Positions 23,247-35,741 of a DNA stretch of 64,000 nt are shown in pieces. The first letter of the stretch is position 1, and each line of letters opens with the position of its first letter. The notes under the pieces are model-generated. The model ran no database searches. It was not told the DNA's origin and saw only the letters and a list, made by a program, of their open reading frames with translations. Origin of the DNA: Paraspadella gotoi (Eukaryota > Chaetognatha); assembly GCA_051294375.1 (NCBI GenBank), contig CM119264.1, forward strand, positions 24,891,648 through 24,955,647, written 5' to 3'. Position numbers and translations under genes: made by a program.

Positions 23247-24635
23247 ATTACCACACAATCACTGCCGAATCTTTCAACCTTTCCGCCACAATTCTGGATT
23301 CTTGTAAGGAGAGCAAAATTAACGGCTCTCTTCTGCATCTTGCAACTTCTAAACTTTAATGCCGTAGCAAAAGGTATTATCTTTCCAACTGACTCTTTCG
23401 GGATTTCATTCTTGAGTGATTCTTGGCAGTGGATATTCTTATATTGAAGGATCCAAAGGACTTTCACCTGAAAAAAATTTTTAAATGGTTATTTTGTTTT
23501 TAAACAAATCTCCTCATTAATTGATGATCAAAACCATAATTTGAAGAAGGTTTATATAGATTTGAAAGGACTCGGAACTTACCCACTGAAACAATGGGGA
23601 TGATTGGTACTACGATTTTCAAACAATTTATGGCATCTGGTACCAAAAGTGATCAGGCGGTCCGCAGCCATCGCGAACTCGAAACTGTGACGACGTCGAT
23701 AAAAATTTGGGCGACGGAAATCTGATGTGGATCATTTGAGGAAGAGCGATGCCCCGTAAAGAATGAACTTTACTTTCGCGTCACTGTGAAGGGAGAAAGA
23801 TTCAAAATATGGTTTTCTAAAGATAAATTTTGAGCATTCGATCAAATAGTTATAAAATTAAAAATACTAATGAAAGAATTTTGGTAGTTAACAATAGCAT
23901 TAATCGCTGTCAGAAAAAAAAACCTTGTGCCATTTCTCTTCCATTTGCGACCAAAAACCATTCAACGGAGCCCAATCATAACTGCAAAAAGAAAGTTAAC
24001 GAACTGAGAATTAATTTAACGGTCTATCCACGCAGAAAAATCAAAGATTTAACCTTCTCATTAAATACTCGTTCCATACTGCGCTGCATCTTTTTTGGTA
24101 ATTAACTTCATTGAACTTCTTCACTTATAAATTTAAAGAAACAAAACAAACGGATATTTTGAAATACAATTAATAAAAAAAATGTTTGATGAACTTCGTG
24201 TTGCCAATTTACGGTTTTTGGCTTCTTTTCCATTAGAACTCCAATTTTTAATTTCCCAAATCCTTAAAATTAATTTTTTATATTGATTTTAATTCATCAT
24301 ATTTTTTACGTTCTTTAACCTTAATTCATTAACTTAATCCATATTTTAACTTAAAAACTAATTTTAATTCCAAATTGAGGTAAAAATGGGGAAAGTTAAG
24401 CCGAAAAATTTTACCCGATGTTGATTTTTAATTTATCTAAAATCAAAGTAACTAGAGAACCGTTTCAAGAAGGTTTTATCCGAGTAGCCCAATTTTCTTG
24501 TGATGTAAGTATAAAGTCTTTACTTTTTCAAAGAATCGCTCGACTGCAGTCCAGGTGGACACAGGAAATTAGATGGGCAGAATCCGCCAAACTTTTACTT
24601 CGAAGTCGCGCAAGAAATAAAAGTAGTAAAGGCAT
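23247..24635 (-). pseudogene. Indel-ridden copy of the six-cysteine secreted protein gene
   Basis: This matches the minus-strand gene at 16444-17787 in order and orientation, with scattered one-base indels in every exon. The start codon (24633-24635) and the exon borders are recognisable, but the frame is lost in each exon. It sits with the glycoprotein-gene fragment in the same duplicated block, so it shares that block's origin, most likely an assembly duplicate. Confidence 0.78.
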
Positions 24636-26030
24636 TTTGTCTTTTGCCTGTAGTTTGGAGAAATCGGCCCGAAACAATGGGTACTATAACACTAAAGTGA
24701 TTTATTGTATAAATTGTATCCGTCCCCTTTTTTTTTTTTTTTGATCGATTTCTATTTAAGCGAAACATTTGGAGACCTAGGAAACGGCCGAGTCGGATAT
24801 TACAATACTACATATTCAAACTACATAGAATTTCAAGATTATTCCTTTCAAATGAGTCTGAACTCAAAATTAAGTTTTAAACAATAAGTGCGATTAGCAA
24901 AAAAAGCGTAAACAATGCGGGAGAAAGGAAAATTAGATATAATGAAATTGGTTACAACCAGCATAAAAATTATCCATTCATTTAATAAATAAGCGTATCT
25001 AAAATTAAGCTATATAATGCTAATGTTGTGTACTGTGGCGGTATATTCACAGGCGTAGTGTTCCATCCACAGTTCCTAACGACTTTCCTCTGCGTTGGGC
25101 AAAGCGAGACCGTCCTAGGGTAACCGCGCCAGTGACTGGAGGCGGTCAACTGACGGTCGGAAGCCCCCAAAGGCAACAGTGAGATGACCCCATCCCAGTG
25201 GGCTCCACAGGCAACCCGGCTGTTGACCATTAGTACTGAAGTCATTTGAAAAAAACCAAGTAATAAAAACTGGAGTTTAGCATGAGGTTTCGTTTTTAAA
25301 ATCTCATTGCTTTGGACTCAAGAAATTACGTCAGGCACACGTAAGTTAGAAAACTTGGAAATAGGATAAAATTCATAAAAAACCTGGAAGCTGGAAGAAC
25401 GTTTTACTTACCATATATACTCTCGCTCTCGCTCTCTCTCGTCCTTCCTATCTCAACAAACACGCAATACATCTTTTCAAAATTGCTCTCCACCTCATCA
25501 TAAAAACTCCACCTCCCTGCGTCTCTCCGCACCCCCCCCCCCAAGTTCACGAAATCCAAACGACATAACGAATAGCTAATTGGCTCTTCCGCTCTCTCTT
25601 TTTTTTTTTTTAAATTCAATTTCACATTTCAAAATGTCCGCAGCCAATCAGAAGCGTCTTTCATTCATCCCTCTCTTGAAATCCCATCGTCTTTTCCCTT
25701 TTTTACTCCATTCCATTTTTGATCTCCGTTCGCGCGATGTCCTTTTGTTTTCCTCTCTATTACTCGCGCCCTCTCTTCTTCTTTCTTTATAAAAAAAAAA
25801 ATTAAAAATCACCCCGCGTCCTCATTTTTTCTTTCCTTTTGATTCTTTGGACGAGATTTTTTTGGTTTCTTCCTTTTATTCCTTTTATTTTTTTCTTCTT
25901 CTTTTGATTTTTATTTTTTTTGATTTCTGATTTTTTTCTCTTTTTTTTTTCTCCTCTTTTTTTGATGGTTTTTTCTTACTCTTCCTGGTCATCGTTGGTT
26001 CTTTCCGCTTCTCTCGTTTTAATCTGATGT

Positions 26031-26098
<68 letters not shown>

Positions 26099-26129
26099 TC
26101 TCTTCTCTCTCTACTCTCTTATTTTCGCC

Positions 26130-27575
26130 AGACTGATTTTGCGGATTATTCATTCGTCCGTCGCTCTTTCTCTCTCTGTTCGTTCATTAGCCGGGGAATG
26201 AACCGCGAGGGAGAAGGGTTGCAAAGAATAAAGAGAGAGAGAGATGAGAGAGAGAGAGGCGTCGCCCGCCGGCCTCTTGACGATTGAAAAGGTTGGCGGA
26301 ACCGAGATTACACGGAGCCAGTCAAGTAAGGTAAGAAAGGGATGTAAAAAAACGAGCGAAGTGAAGGGGCGAAGGTTAAGAAGGAGTCCTTTGCATCCGA
26401 AAAGGAGAGGAAATTTGAATAAATAGAGCGAATCGTGGCCCGAGCTGAGCTGAGCTTTGGTATGGAGGAAATGATTAAAAGGAACGGGGGGGGGATTTCT
26501 AGGCCCGAATGAATCATTATATTGATCTGAGGATATTCTTTTGGGGGAAAAAAATGGGGAGCTGATTTGAGGTTCGTAATAATTTTAGAGAAAAATTAAT
26601 TAGTCATTTTGAAAGGGGTTGAGCGTATTTTCTCTTGCAGTGATTTGCTATCGAGGAATTTAACAAAAAAAACCACTTTTTTCAATTACTGTTAGAAATT
26701 ACAACAAAATGATTAAATTTTACTCTTAAGACAAAGGATTGGCGAGACGTACAGATTAATTAAAATCATCTGCTGCTTTTTTCTAATTCAAGTAAATCAA
26801 TACTTTTTTGCTACTTTTAATAAAAGAAAATTATTGTTCCATTTTTGTCCAATTTTGACTTTGTCTTGACATTTGAACGCTTAGATCAATGAAGCAAAAA
26901 ATTTTTTACCTCCGGCTTTTGGGTCCTCTATATCTTCTTTACCTCTGAGTTGGTTCATTTGCCGTTAGTCATTTATGTTTGCCTATGAATTAATTTTTAA
27001 TTGACGAGCTAAAAAACTTACATTTTACATTTTATTACAACTTCTGGTTAAACGAAAATACTTTCAAAATGTCCACTATCTAACAAATATTCCCTATTGT
27101 TGGTGCTTCTGGTACCTAAAAAATAAGGCAAAAAAATTTAATAGTTTGCTGCAAAAAATTTTTAAGCCTACTTTTAATTGTGAGGATTTGTGAGGTGCGT
27201 TTTATTTAAACTAAAACTCGGTTTTGACCTTCTTTATAGTTTTATAGATGAGAATATACTAAGGTTAACGAATTAAAAAAACCGCATTCTTTTAATGTAA
27301 TGGAAAGCGTCAGTAATTTTTTTTCTCTTCAATCGACAGGTTTTTGCGGAAAAAATTTCTGCAAAAAATCGTCGAATTTTTAAATCTGCTTGCAACCAAA
27401 CTTGAATAAAATCATACGCTACCCGAAGTTTTTCTCGAAATAAAATTGAGAGAGAAAACAAAGTTTTATTTTGTTTACAACAACGAGTTTTATTTTTGAA
27501 ATGGACATGTTTTGATCTTTTTCGAGTCTTCTTCAGCGCAGTGTTAATTTTACCAAACATTATGATGAAGAGAGA
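26130..27575 (-). repeat. Inverted copy of 19210-20628
   Basis: Reverse complement with indels. The order along + is the mirror image of the other copy. Confidence 0.8.
27475..27545 (-). repeat. Inverted copy of the CTGAAGAAG...AAACATGTCC hairpin motif
   Basis: Reverse complement of 19264-19325 with a few indels. It is part of the large inverted duplication, so it is not an independent insertion. Confidence 0.5.
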
Positions 27576-28203
27576 GAAAGAGAGAGAGAGAGAGAAAGAG
27601 ATGAGAGAGAGAGGAGGAAGAAAGAGAGAGAGAACGTCACCAAAGAATTGAGTTATGGAAGTATTGAGGGTGAGAACAGTTGTAGACAGGAGTGACTATG
27701 ATGAAATAAAATAAAATTTTAATGCTTATTATGTTGGCGTGAAGAATCAAAATACTTCACATAGATAGAAAGAGAAAAAGAGAGTCAGAGCGAAAGTTCG
27801 AGAAAGAAAGAAAACAAGAAAAGCAGTGGAAAACAAAAATAAAGTTTAATATATAGCGTGCCGATTTTTTCCTAAGCAGTAGTAATCTTAAAAAACGCGA
27901 CAGATCTTACGAGCAATTTTATCTTTAAAGTTGTTCTTTCATGAAAAATCGTTTTTAGTTTCTTTTTTAATAAAGCTGATACCCGTAATTGGAATGATTA
28001 ACGTGAAAGAATCATGTCTTAACCGTATTTTGAAAGCATAGAAAAAATTCCAGACCCAGTGAGTTCTATGTTATAAGGAAAGATAACTAATGCCAACCGT
28101 TTTTTTAAATAAAGAAAGTTTATATTATCAGTGGGAAAAAAATAATAATAGTTATTTAAGTTTCAATTCAATGTTGAAATACCTCAAATCAAATCACTGG
28201 CCT
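27573..28203. other. Gene-free AT-rich stretch after a (GA)n tract
   Basis: (GA)n at 27573-27640, then unique AT-rich DNA with no frame of note. Confidence 0.6.
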
Positions 28204-28722
28204 TTATTAATAGTTTTAAAGAAAAAGCACGTGGAAAAAGAAAAAGAAAACTACAAGTAAAGATAAATATGTAAGGATAACTAACATTTAACTAAAGAGC
28301 TATTATCGCATTTTTATAAATACCTATCTAAAGTAATGAGTTATTTTTTACTATATAACGATACAAATACTGTGTAACTGGTTCCATAACTGATGTTCTG
28401 TGAGTTGGGTCAGAAAGCTTGGCTGAGTCGGTGTGTGTGGCAGGGATGAGGAGGGAGGGTTGAGGTAAGTCTTCGCGAATGAAAAATGACTTCCCATTCG
28501 GGCAAAAATGCTCGGGGAAGAAAAGGCGGACGGTTCAGTGGCACTGTGAACTGGCAATGGTAGGCTGGCAGTGGCAAAGGGTCAATCCAATCCAATCGGA
28601 AACTGTGGCGGGCGCGAGGACAACCGACGGGCAACCCTCGTTCTGGTTCGTTCGGGCAAAGTCGGGCCAGAGAAACTCCTTTCCAATGCTGAGATGAGGA
28701 TGTGGCGGACGGGAAAGCTGTG
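28204..28722 (+). repeat. 0.54 kb segment, copy 2
   Basis: Same content as 21681-22225, continuing into unique sequence and (GA)n at 28756. Confidence 0.8.
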
Positions 28723-28749
28723 AAAAAAAGCGCGTCTGTTTGCCTCTGT

Positions 28750-28755
<6 letters not shown>

Positions 28756-28827
<72 letters not shown>
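28756..28827. repeat. (GA)n microsatellite
   Basis: About 36 uninterrupted GA units. Confidence 0.95.
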
Positions 28828-28828
<1 letters not shown>

Positions 28829-28914
28829 AAGAAGAGATAGTGGGAAAAAACGGGGGGTAAACATGCCTAATTGAATTGGTGAAGGGGCTTAACGCATGAA
28901 ACAACAAAAAAAGA

Positions 28915-28939
28915 NNNNNNNNNNNNNNNNNNNNNNNNN
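28915..28939. other. Assembly gap, 25 N
   Basis: Within a poly(A)-rich stretch. No duplication recognised at its edges. Confidence 0.99.
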
Positions 28940-29114
28940 AAAAAAAAAAACTGGCTAGTTGAAGTACTAAATCTTTCAAGTCAAAAGGAAAAAAATAGTG
29001 AGGGATTATGATGCTTTGAGTGAAAGAGAAAAAAGAGTTAAAGAAAAGAATAAATGAGAGATAAGGTTTTTTTAATGACAGTAAAAATATTACAAAGAAA
29101 ATATAGTTAAATCA

Positions 29115-29124
<10 letters not shown>

Positions 29125-29177
<53 letters not shown>
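29125..29177. repeat. (GA)n microsatellite preceded by (CA)n
   Basis: A short CACACACA run leads into about 26 GA units. From 29200 to 29996 there is an AT-rich stretch with a GC-richer patch at 29540-29700; no supported gene. Confidence 0.9.
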
Positions 29178-29179
<2 letters not shown>

Positions 29180-29995
29180 CACTTTTAAATTATCGCCCCA
29201 TCGCGTTTCTCTCTCTCTCTCTCTCGAGGTTCTTATGACTTGATTTAAACAAAGGTATTCAGGTTAACTCTGAAATTGTAAATTTAACAATTTTCAATCT
29301 TTCCCCAGTTAATTAAAATCAACTAGAAATTTTTTTTATACTTTATATACGTTTTACAATGTCCATGGAATTTCTGAAAATTTACAACGCGATGAACGTT
29401 TCCATCATGTATAATGGCAATTTAAGTGCGAGAAGTACACACACAGATAATCCTCCGAGACCGCCATAACAAAATCAACAACGACGACAACAACGACGAC
29501 AACAACAGGGGATACGACGTCCTCGGTTGTTTGTTTACCGTCGTTCGCAGGTTTGTTTTTTTTTTATCTCCGACGCGAGACACGCGCAGCCTGACCCCGC
29601 AGCAGCCGCCGCCGACGCGCCGGTCGCCTCCGATTTCGACACTTTCCCGATTTTCTAATTTGCAGCAACTTAGCACTTCGAAGCCGGAGCTGCTGTCACA
29701 GCTTTGAAAGAATAACTTTATTCACATTTAGTGACTTGTACCTTGTCACATTCTATCAATTCCTGCTTCCATATTCATCGGTGTTGAGTCAGCTGGAAAT
29801 ACGGACTTTCTGTTCTTAATCCGCTAACAACGACAACTGCTTTCAGCCTTTTACGGTCCTCGCTAAAGCCAGAGGGTAAAGGAACAGATTATTCTGCATC
29901 GTAGTAAAAATGAAGTAAAAATTCAATGTCCGTTATCAAATAATATTTAAACTACACATTTACATTCTTTCCATAAAAGTATAATGATTCACGTA

Positions 29996-30025
29996 ATCAT
30001 CATCATCATCGTCATCATCGTCATC

Positions 30026-30082
<57 letters not shown>
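29996..30082. repeat. (TCA)n microsatellite
   Basis: About 28 units, followed to 30430 by degenerate GTCATT/GTCATCG hexamers with no consistent frame. Confidence 0.9.
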
Positions 30083-30083
<1 letters not shown>

Positions 30084-30486
30084 TCGTCTGGCCTCGTGGG
30101 CGGAGGCGACGGCGGAGGCGACGAAGACGCGTCGACCGAAGATTCGATTAGCGTCGAGGAGGTTCATCGGCGTCATTGTCATTAGGGCTTTCGTCGTTGT
30201 CATTGGGTTGTCATCGTCATTGGCCTTGTAGTCATTGGGGTTGTCGTCGTCATCTGCCTCGTTGTCATTAGCGTCGTTTTCATCACCGCCATCATTGTAA
30301 TCGAAGCCACATTGTTCGTCCTTGTTATCTGCGTCATCCTTGTCATCGAAACCGAAGTTTTAATCGACATTATTGTCATTAGTATCATCTCTGTCATCGG
30401 CCTCGGTTTTTGTCATCAAATATCATTGACAAGAAATGACAATGTCTTTGTCATCAATTAAAGGAGCGTATTCAATGAATATGAAT

Positions 30487-30570
30487 ATGGCCGGGGATTG
30501 TGGGGACAGAGAAGATGGCAGGGGATTGTGGGGACAGAGAAGATGGCAAGGGAATGTGGGGACAGAGAGT
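30487..30570. repeat. 28 bp tandem repeat, three units
   Basis: ATGGCMRGGGAWTGTGGGGA, then CAGAGAAG, occurs three times head to tail with few differences. Confidence 0.85.
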
Positions 30571-30984
30571 CGGCGGGGGTTTATGTGGTCCTAATCTGTG
30601 GATATTTTTTGTTTGGCGATGAACGCGCGTGGAATCCGCTCGATGGATTGATCGCTTTCTGCGAAGAGAGGCTGCGGTGGGGGGCGGAGGCGCCGCCCCC
30701 TTTTTCCCAAACTGGCCATTCCCGGTTCTTCTGAGTCATTTGTTTGTTTTGAAGATCAACATTTGCGAGGAGGCGCTAGTGTAGCCGCGGCTGTTATGTC
30801 GGCGGGATCCGCGGCGGCGGCGGCTTCGGCTGCGGCGGCGGCGGCGACCGTGGCGGCGGCAGAGTTCTCGACGTCGTCATTGTCGAGTCGCTTCGTCGTC
30901 GTTAGCCTCCGCGACCGTCAAGGCCGAAAAACGCTGCCATATCTTTGAAAATAATGACGAAATTATACAAACCATAAAAGCGAG

Positions 30985-30997
30985 AGAGAAAGAGAGG

Positions 30998-31061
<64 letters not shown>

Positions 31062-31225
31062 AAAGGTACTGCAAAAAAAGCTCAACTGACAACTTGAGCC
31101 CGTTGCGAATAATGTATTTGAGTTTTTTCTTTTTTTCATATCTCTCTCTCTCTCTTCCTCACTCTCTCTCTCTCTCTCTCTCTCCTCTCCTCTCTCTCTC
31201 TCTCTCTCTTCTCCTCTCTCTATCT
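30985..31225. repeat. (GA)n at 30985-31058 and (CT)n at 31141-31225
   Basis: Opposed tracts about 80 bp apart. The GCG-rich trinucleotide patch at 30800-30860 just before gives only an alanine run, which I do not call a gene. Confidence 0.9.
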
Positions 31226-31495
31226 CCCTGCGAGATGGCGCGGCGAGAAAAAGGGAAGGGATAAAATAATGTTACTCTCCCTCGTTTTCGTTCTTCCCTT
31301 TTCTCATTTCCCCCTTTCCTCTCTCCCGCCCCCCTCTTTCTCAATTTCGCCCACTGTAGTAAACAATGTGCGCTTTCTATGCCCCATTCGAAAAAAGACA
31401 AAGAAGGAGATAATTTTCAAAACAAAATAAAAGAGTAAAATATAGAAAACATTCTTTCGCGGTTTCTTGAGACGGAATTAAAATCTGCAACGGAA

Positions 31496-31497
<2 letters not shown>

Positions 31498-31558
<61 letters not shown>
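31498..31558. repeat. (GA)n microsatellite
   Basis: About 30 units. Confidence 0.95.
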
Positions 31559-31559
<1 letters not shown>

Positions 31560-31615
31560 AGATACAGACAGGCTTACGGTAAGCACCCAACATTTTCATC
31601 TGGTTTCCTTGAGGA

Positions 31616-31651
<36 letters not shown>

Positions 31652-31762
31652 AAATAATAATAATAATAATAATAATAATATAATAATAATATAATAATAT
31701 AATAATAATAAATAATAATAATAATAATAAATAATATATAATATTAAAATAATATAATAAAT
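31616..31762. repeat. Poly(A) followed by (AAT)n
   Basis: About 30 A, then about 110 bp of AAT/AATAT units. It could be a retroposon tail, but no body was recognised upstream. From 31763 to 32840 the DNA is purine-rich without a gene. Confidence 0.9.
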
Positions 31763-32840
31763 ATAAGGGTATTTTTCGAAGATTGAAATAGAATAATTTT
31801 GGGAGAGGGAAGAAAAAAAAGAATGAAACGAAAGAAAAAGAACAAAAAAAACAAAAAAATAGCCACAATAAAAATGTTAAAAAGACAAAAGATCAAAAAA
31901 GGAGAAAAAAAAAATGGGCAAGAGGGATGAAAAAGATGGGCCTCCAGCTATTTTTCAAAAAAAACCCGCGAATAAAATAGGAAAGGGCATGAGATAAATT
32001 TTAAGCCGAGGGGTTTTTCATTCCTGGTGGGTTCGCGAGCCCCCGCGGAAAGGGGGGGCGTGTGGGAGAGGAAGAAATAAAAGAGGTCGGACGGGAGGGG
32101 GATGTATTAAAGGTGATTGAGAATTATTATAGGGGCTAAGCATGGGATAAGCAAAACATAATAAATTCCTCATTGTGACGGGGGAAGGTACCGGCTAATT
32201 TTTTTTAGTTTTTAGGAAATTAACGAAATTATAAAATAATATGGGAGAAAGAAAAACATATCTACGTAAGGGAAGACCATAAACGAGGAGGGAAGGGGAG
32301 GCAAAAGATTTTGGAGAAATAAATACGAGAAACTTAAGCCAAAGAGGGAGAGAGCAATGGGGGTAAGAAAAAAGAGGAAGAGGATATGGAGGGGGGGTGG
32401 AGGAGGAGGAGGAGGAGGAAGGCGAAAGAGGCGTCGAAAGAAGCTTTGTTTCTGTCAAGCGACGGACGGCGAATTAGACGAGGAAATGAAAGGGAACTTC
32501 ACAGGGTAAGTCATTGATGGGGTGTCGAGGATAACTGACAAGTTGTCAGGGATAACTGATAGAGTGCCAAGGATAACTGACTGGCTGTGAAAAATGACTG
32601 ATAAGGAGTCGAGATTAACTGAATTTGAATTTCAAACCAGTTAAGCTACTTATTTAACTAGGGTAGGAAGAATTTCGTTCATCGAAGGTTCAATTATGAT
32701 ATTTTTTTTAGAAGAGGCAATGAAACAAAAGCAGCTGTCTCTTTCCCTCTCTCTGTTTCGAGAAAGAAAGAGTATTGTTAAAATGATCTTCAACGTTAAA
32801 TTCGATTAACGTATCAAAGTTTATCAGCCCTGGTTTCCTG

Positions 32841-32842
<2 letters not shown>

Positions 32843-32876
<34 letters not shown>
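32843..32876. repeat. (CT)n just upstream of the cyclase gene
   Basis: 17 CT units about 155 bp before the ATG, a possible GAGA-type promoter element on the opposite strand. Confidence 0.85.
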
Positions 32877-32878
<2 letters not shown>

Positions 32879-33030
32879 TTCGGTGAATAAGCCATCTTAT
32901 GTGGGCGATCAAAATCGTAACCGGTTTCTTAATCCGAAGTGAGAGTCCATTTAAAGAAATTAATCAAAGTTTTATTTTTGTTCTTCACCTTCTTTACATT
33001 TCCGATCTCAAGCCTTCTTTAATTGGCACG

Positions 33031-34359
33031 ATGAAGACGTCAGTGATTATTTTATGGTGTCTGTCTATTGCAACGACGCAATGGTGTTACCCTTCAGCAG
33101 CGAAGACTCTTGATCTGAGCCACTCATTCGACGGCGAGACTGTCTACTGGCCAGGATGGAAACCTTTTCAATTGAATGTTGTGAATAGAAACTACACTAA
33201 GTCGGGTTACTACTACGAAGCCAATACTTATGCAGGTCTATTTTCAAATCATTAAGTTGCTGTTTACGTATGGTTCATTAAAAATGTTCTTTTTTGACAT
33301 CTTTTCAGCTGCGGAACACGGCGGAACTCACCTGGACGCCCCGTCTCATTTCTGCGACCTAAAAGTGAACGATGGTAAGTTTGCCCAATATTTTATTTTT
33401 ATTTATGAGTTGAGTTAAAGAATTCTTATTTCCAATTTTTGCCTAAAAGTAAAATACATTTTAACTCATTCCTAACGGCCCCTCTTTAAATTTCCAGTTC
33501 CCTGTTGGCGCCTTCACGAGATCCCCGCCTCCCGACTTCACGGTCCCGCAGTCGTCGTCGACATCTCCGCCCGTGCCTCCTGGCCGCACAACCGCGACGC
33601 CCAGCTGCTCGTCGAAGACTTGGAAGCTTGGGAGACACAGAGGCAGCGGCGCATCCCCGACGGCGCGGTGATGTTCGTCCGCAGCGGCTGGGGAAGATTC
33701 TACGGCGACCACGAAAAGTATTTGGGGAATAAGGAAGGGAACACAGCGGATCTGCACTTTCCTGGGATTTCGAAAGAAGCGGGTGAGGCGGGGAAAGGGA
33801 AGAGGTCGCTTGGTAAGGGACGGGATGTTTAGCGGGAAAAAAGTTCACAAAGAAAAGGACGGGGAACATGGGATTACATTTTTTTTAGCGTAGACAAAAA
33901 AAAAAGAGAATGGAGTTCTGTGAGGTCTTTTAATTTCAGAACTAAGTATGTATAATTTATATTTATATTAGTTTTTCACATTTTTTTGTTTTGTTTACCA
34001 CCTTCATCTTTTTCCCTTTTTTCACTCTTCCCCTCGTCTTCCTATGATACTTTATCCATCCCCTTTTTACCCTTTTCCCCCATCTCCCCTCAGCCGCTTG
34101 GATCGTCCACCATCGCCCCAACGTTTCCATGGTGGGCATCGACACGCCCTCTCTCGACGTCGGCGCCTCCAGGCTCTTCCTCTCCCATCGCATCCTCGCT
34201 GCGGCTAACATCCTCGGTCTCGAGAACGTGGCGCGTCTGGACGAGCTGGTGGAGATGCTGGAGGAACACCCAGCCGGAGTGGAGGTCTTTGCCCTGCCCA
34301 TGAAGATTCGGGATGGAAGCGGCGGTCCTGCAAGGATCTTGGCAGTTGCCAGGGGATGA
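33031..34359 (+). CDS. Secreted cyclase / kynurenine formamidase-like metal-dependent hydrolase
   Basis: Exons 33031-33235, 33309-33374, 33498-33782 and 34094-34359 (TGA) give a 273-aa protein with matching phases and GT-AG introns. Residues 72-83 read HGGTHLDAPSHF, the metal-binding signature HxGTHxDxPxHF of the cyclase family (Pfam PF04199; bacterial KynB and relatives hydrolyse N-formylkynurenine). His217 and Glu229 in LSHRIL...GLEN keep the 12-residue spacing of the KynB His/Glu catalytic pair. GIDTPSLDVG is also typical of the family. Unlike cytosolic KynB, this protein begins with a probable signal peptide (MKTSVIILWCLSIATTQWCY) and has an NYT sequon, so it is probably secreted or lumenal. 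The frame stays open upstream to 32899, but the ATG at 33031 gives the signal peptide directly. AATAAA at 34394 is a good poly(A) signal. The substrate is not certain, since animal secreted members are poorly characterised. Confidence 0.92.
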
Positions 34360-34393
34360 AAGGAAAGTAGGAGCGAAAGTTTTGATTTCGTAC

Positions 34394-34399
34394 AATAAA
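34394..34399 (+). terminator. Poly(A) signal AATAAA of the cyclase gene
   Basis: A canonical hexamer 35 bp after the TGA, followed by a T/G-rich stretch (TGTTCGGTTTAAACTTTGTT). Confidence 0.7.
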
Positions 34400-35678
34400 T
34401 GTTCGGTTTAAACTTTGTTCTACATATTAGCATATGTATCGTCATTCTTTTTTGTCATTGTAATTGCCGCTGTACACAATCCTCTTTACCTATAAAACTG
34501 TTTATCAAAAATATTTGTTTAGCAATCGTGTTCTGAAATTCTTCATCAGTATTTTTTATTTTTTATTTTTTGTTTTTTAATAAAACCCAAAAGGTTTCCA
34601 GAAGGGAGAAGATAAGAAAAATACATATTTATCAAAACTACTTTTAAATCATGCGAGGCAAACATTAATTTTCGGGGCCGAGTTATATCGATATTTTACG
34701 AAGGTTTATTAATGTATTACGCAAAAAACCTTCATCGTAAATCGCGTTATATATACATTTTCCTTTCCCGACGAAGCGGACATAAAAACTGTTGGCGAAG
34801 GCAAAAAAAAAAAAAAAAAAAAAAGAAAGAAAAAACTTCTCACCTTCGCGAAGAAATTCGCACTCGAGGGAACTTTTTTTACGCGTCGTTTAAAACCGCG
34901 GGATTCGAGGTTTCGCCTCTCGATTCCAATTTCCAAAGTGCTGCTCTCCTCGTCCGGCGGGGAAAAGGCGGCGAGTGGCGGCGAATTGCGGCGAACAAGG
35001 GAGGGGTGTGGGCGGGAAAAGAAAGAGGGCAGAGTCGGGAATGTGGGCGTTGAATTAAACGGGCGGGTCGGCTGAGAAAGGGTTAAGGTAAGGGGTTTAA
35101 AAATTACGTTTTAAGTAATCAAGGCGGTAAGGCAGGGTAGTACATTTCGTTTGGAAAATTGGCGGTCTATCAGAGGGAGGCACGAAAAAGGTGGGAAAAT
35201 ATATAAAACGGTCAAAAGAAAGAATTGTCAGAAAGGTGGTGAAAAAAAAATGTGGTGGCTCCTTCCTGTTAAACTCTAGAAAAAAAAAATTCTTCGTAGC
35301 TTAGGCTTTCGCCGGAATTTGGTGTGAACCAAAAATCTAGATCTCGGGCGAATCGCGGCTCCGCTGCGGCTGCCGCTGAGACTGCTGGCATCTTAAAGCG
35401 GATGACATCCTAGACAACGACGTCGTCGATCCAAAAAGACGACACCCACGCATTGCACGCTTTCATTGTTAACCAACCGACGACTTTCCTTCCCTTTCCC
35501 CCAAGAAATATAATCATCAGTAGGACGTCAGAAATAAATATCCTCCACCCACCATGTTTCTAAACCACCTCTTTCTGGCAAACGTGCCATTAAAGCACTT
35601 CGCGTGTCTTGTTCAGTCTTTTGTTTTCCTCGGTTTTCAAACCCCATCCGCCAACAGCTTCACCACTCAAGAATTTAA

Positions 35679-35741
35679 CTCGGCCACCCAAGCCACCCAC
35701 TCGGCCAACCATGCCACCCACTCGGCCAACCATGCCATGCT
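35679..35741. repeat. 21 bp tandem repeat, three units
   Basis: TCGGCCAACCATGCCACCCAC-type units in tandem. The wider 34400-36400 region has no supported gene; it includes poly(A) at 34802 and a GCC-rich island at 36330-36380. Confidence 0.75.

Larger units (their letters stand above)
22226..26120 (+). repeat. 3.8 kb segment, indel-rich copy 2
   Basis: Collinear with 15448-19240 but with frequent one-base insertions and deletions through both coding and intergenic parts. Confidence 0.8.

Noticed and set aside
30763-30948. Alanine-rich frame
   Set aside because: It is a GCG trinucleotide island, with no splice or codon evidence beyond the repeat.
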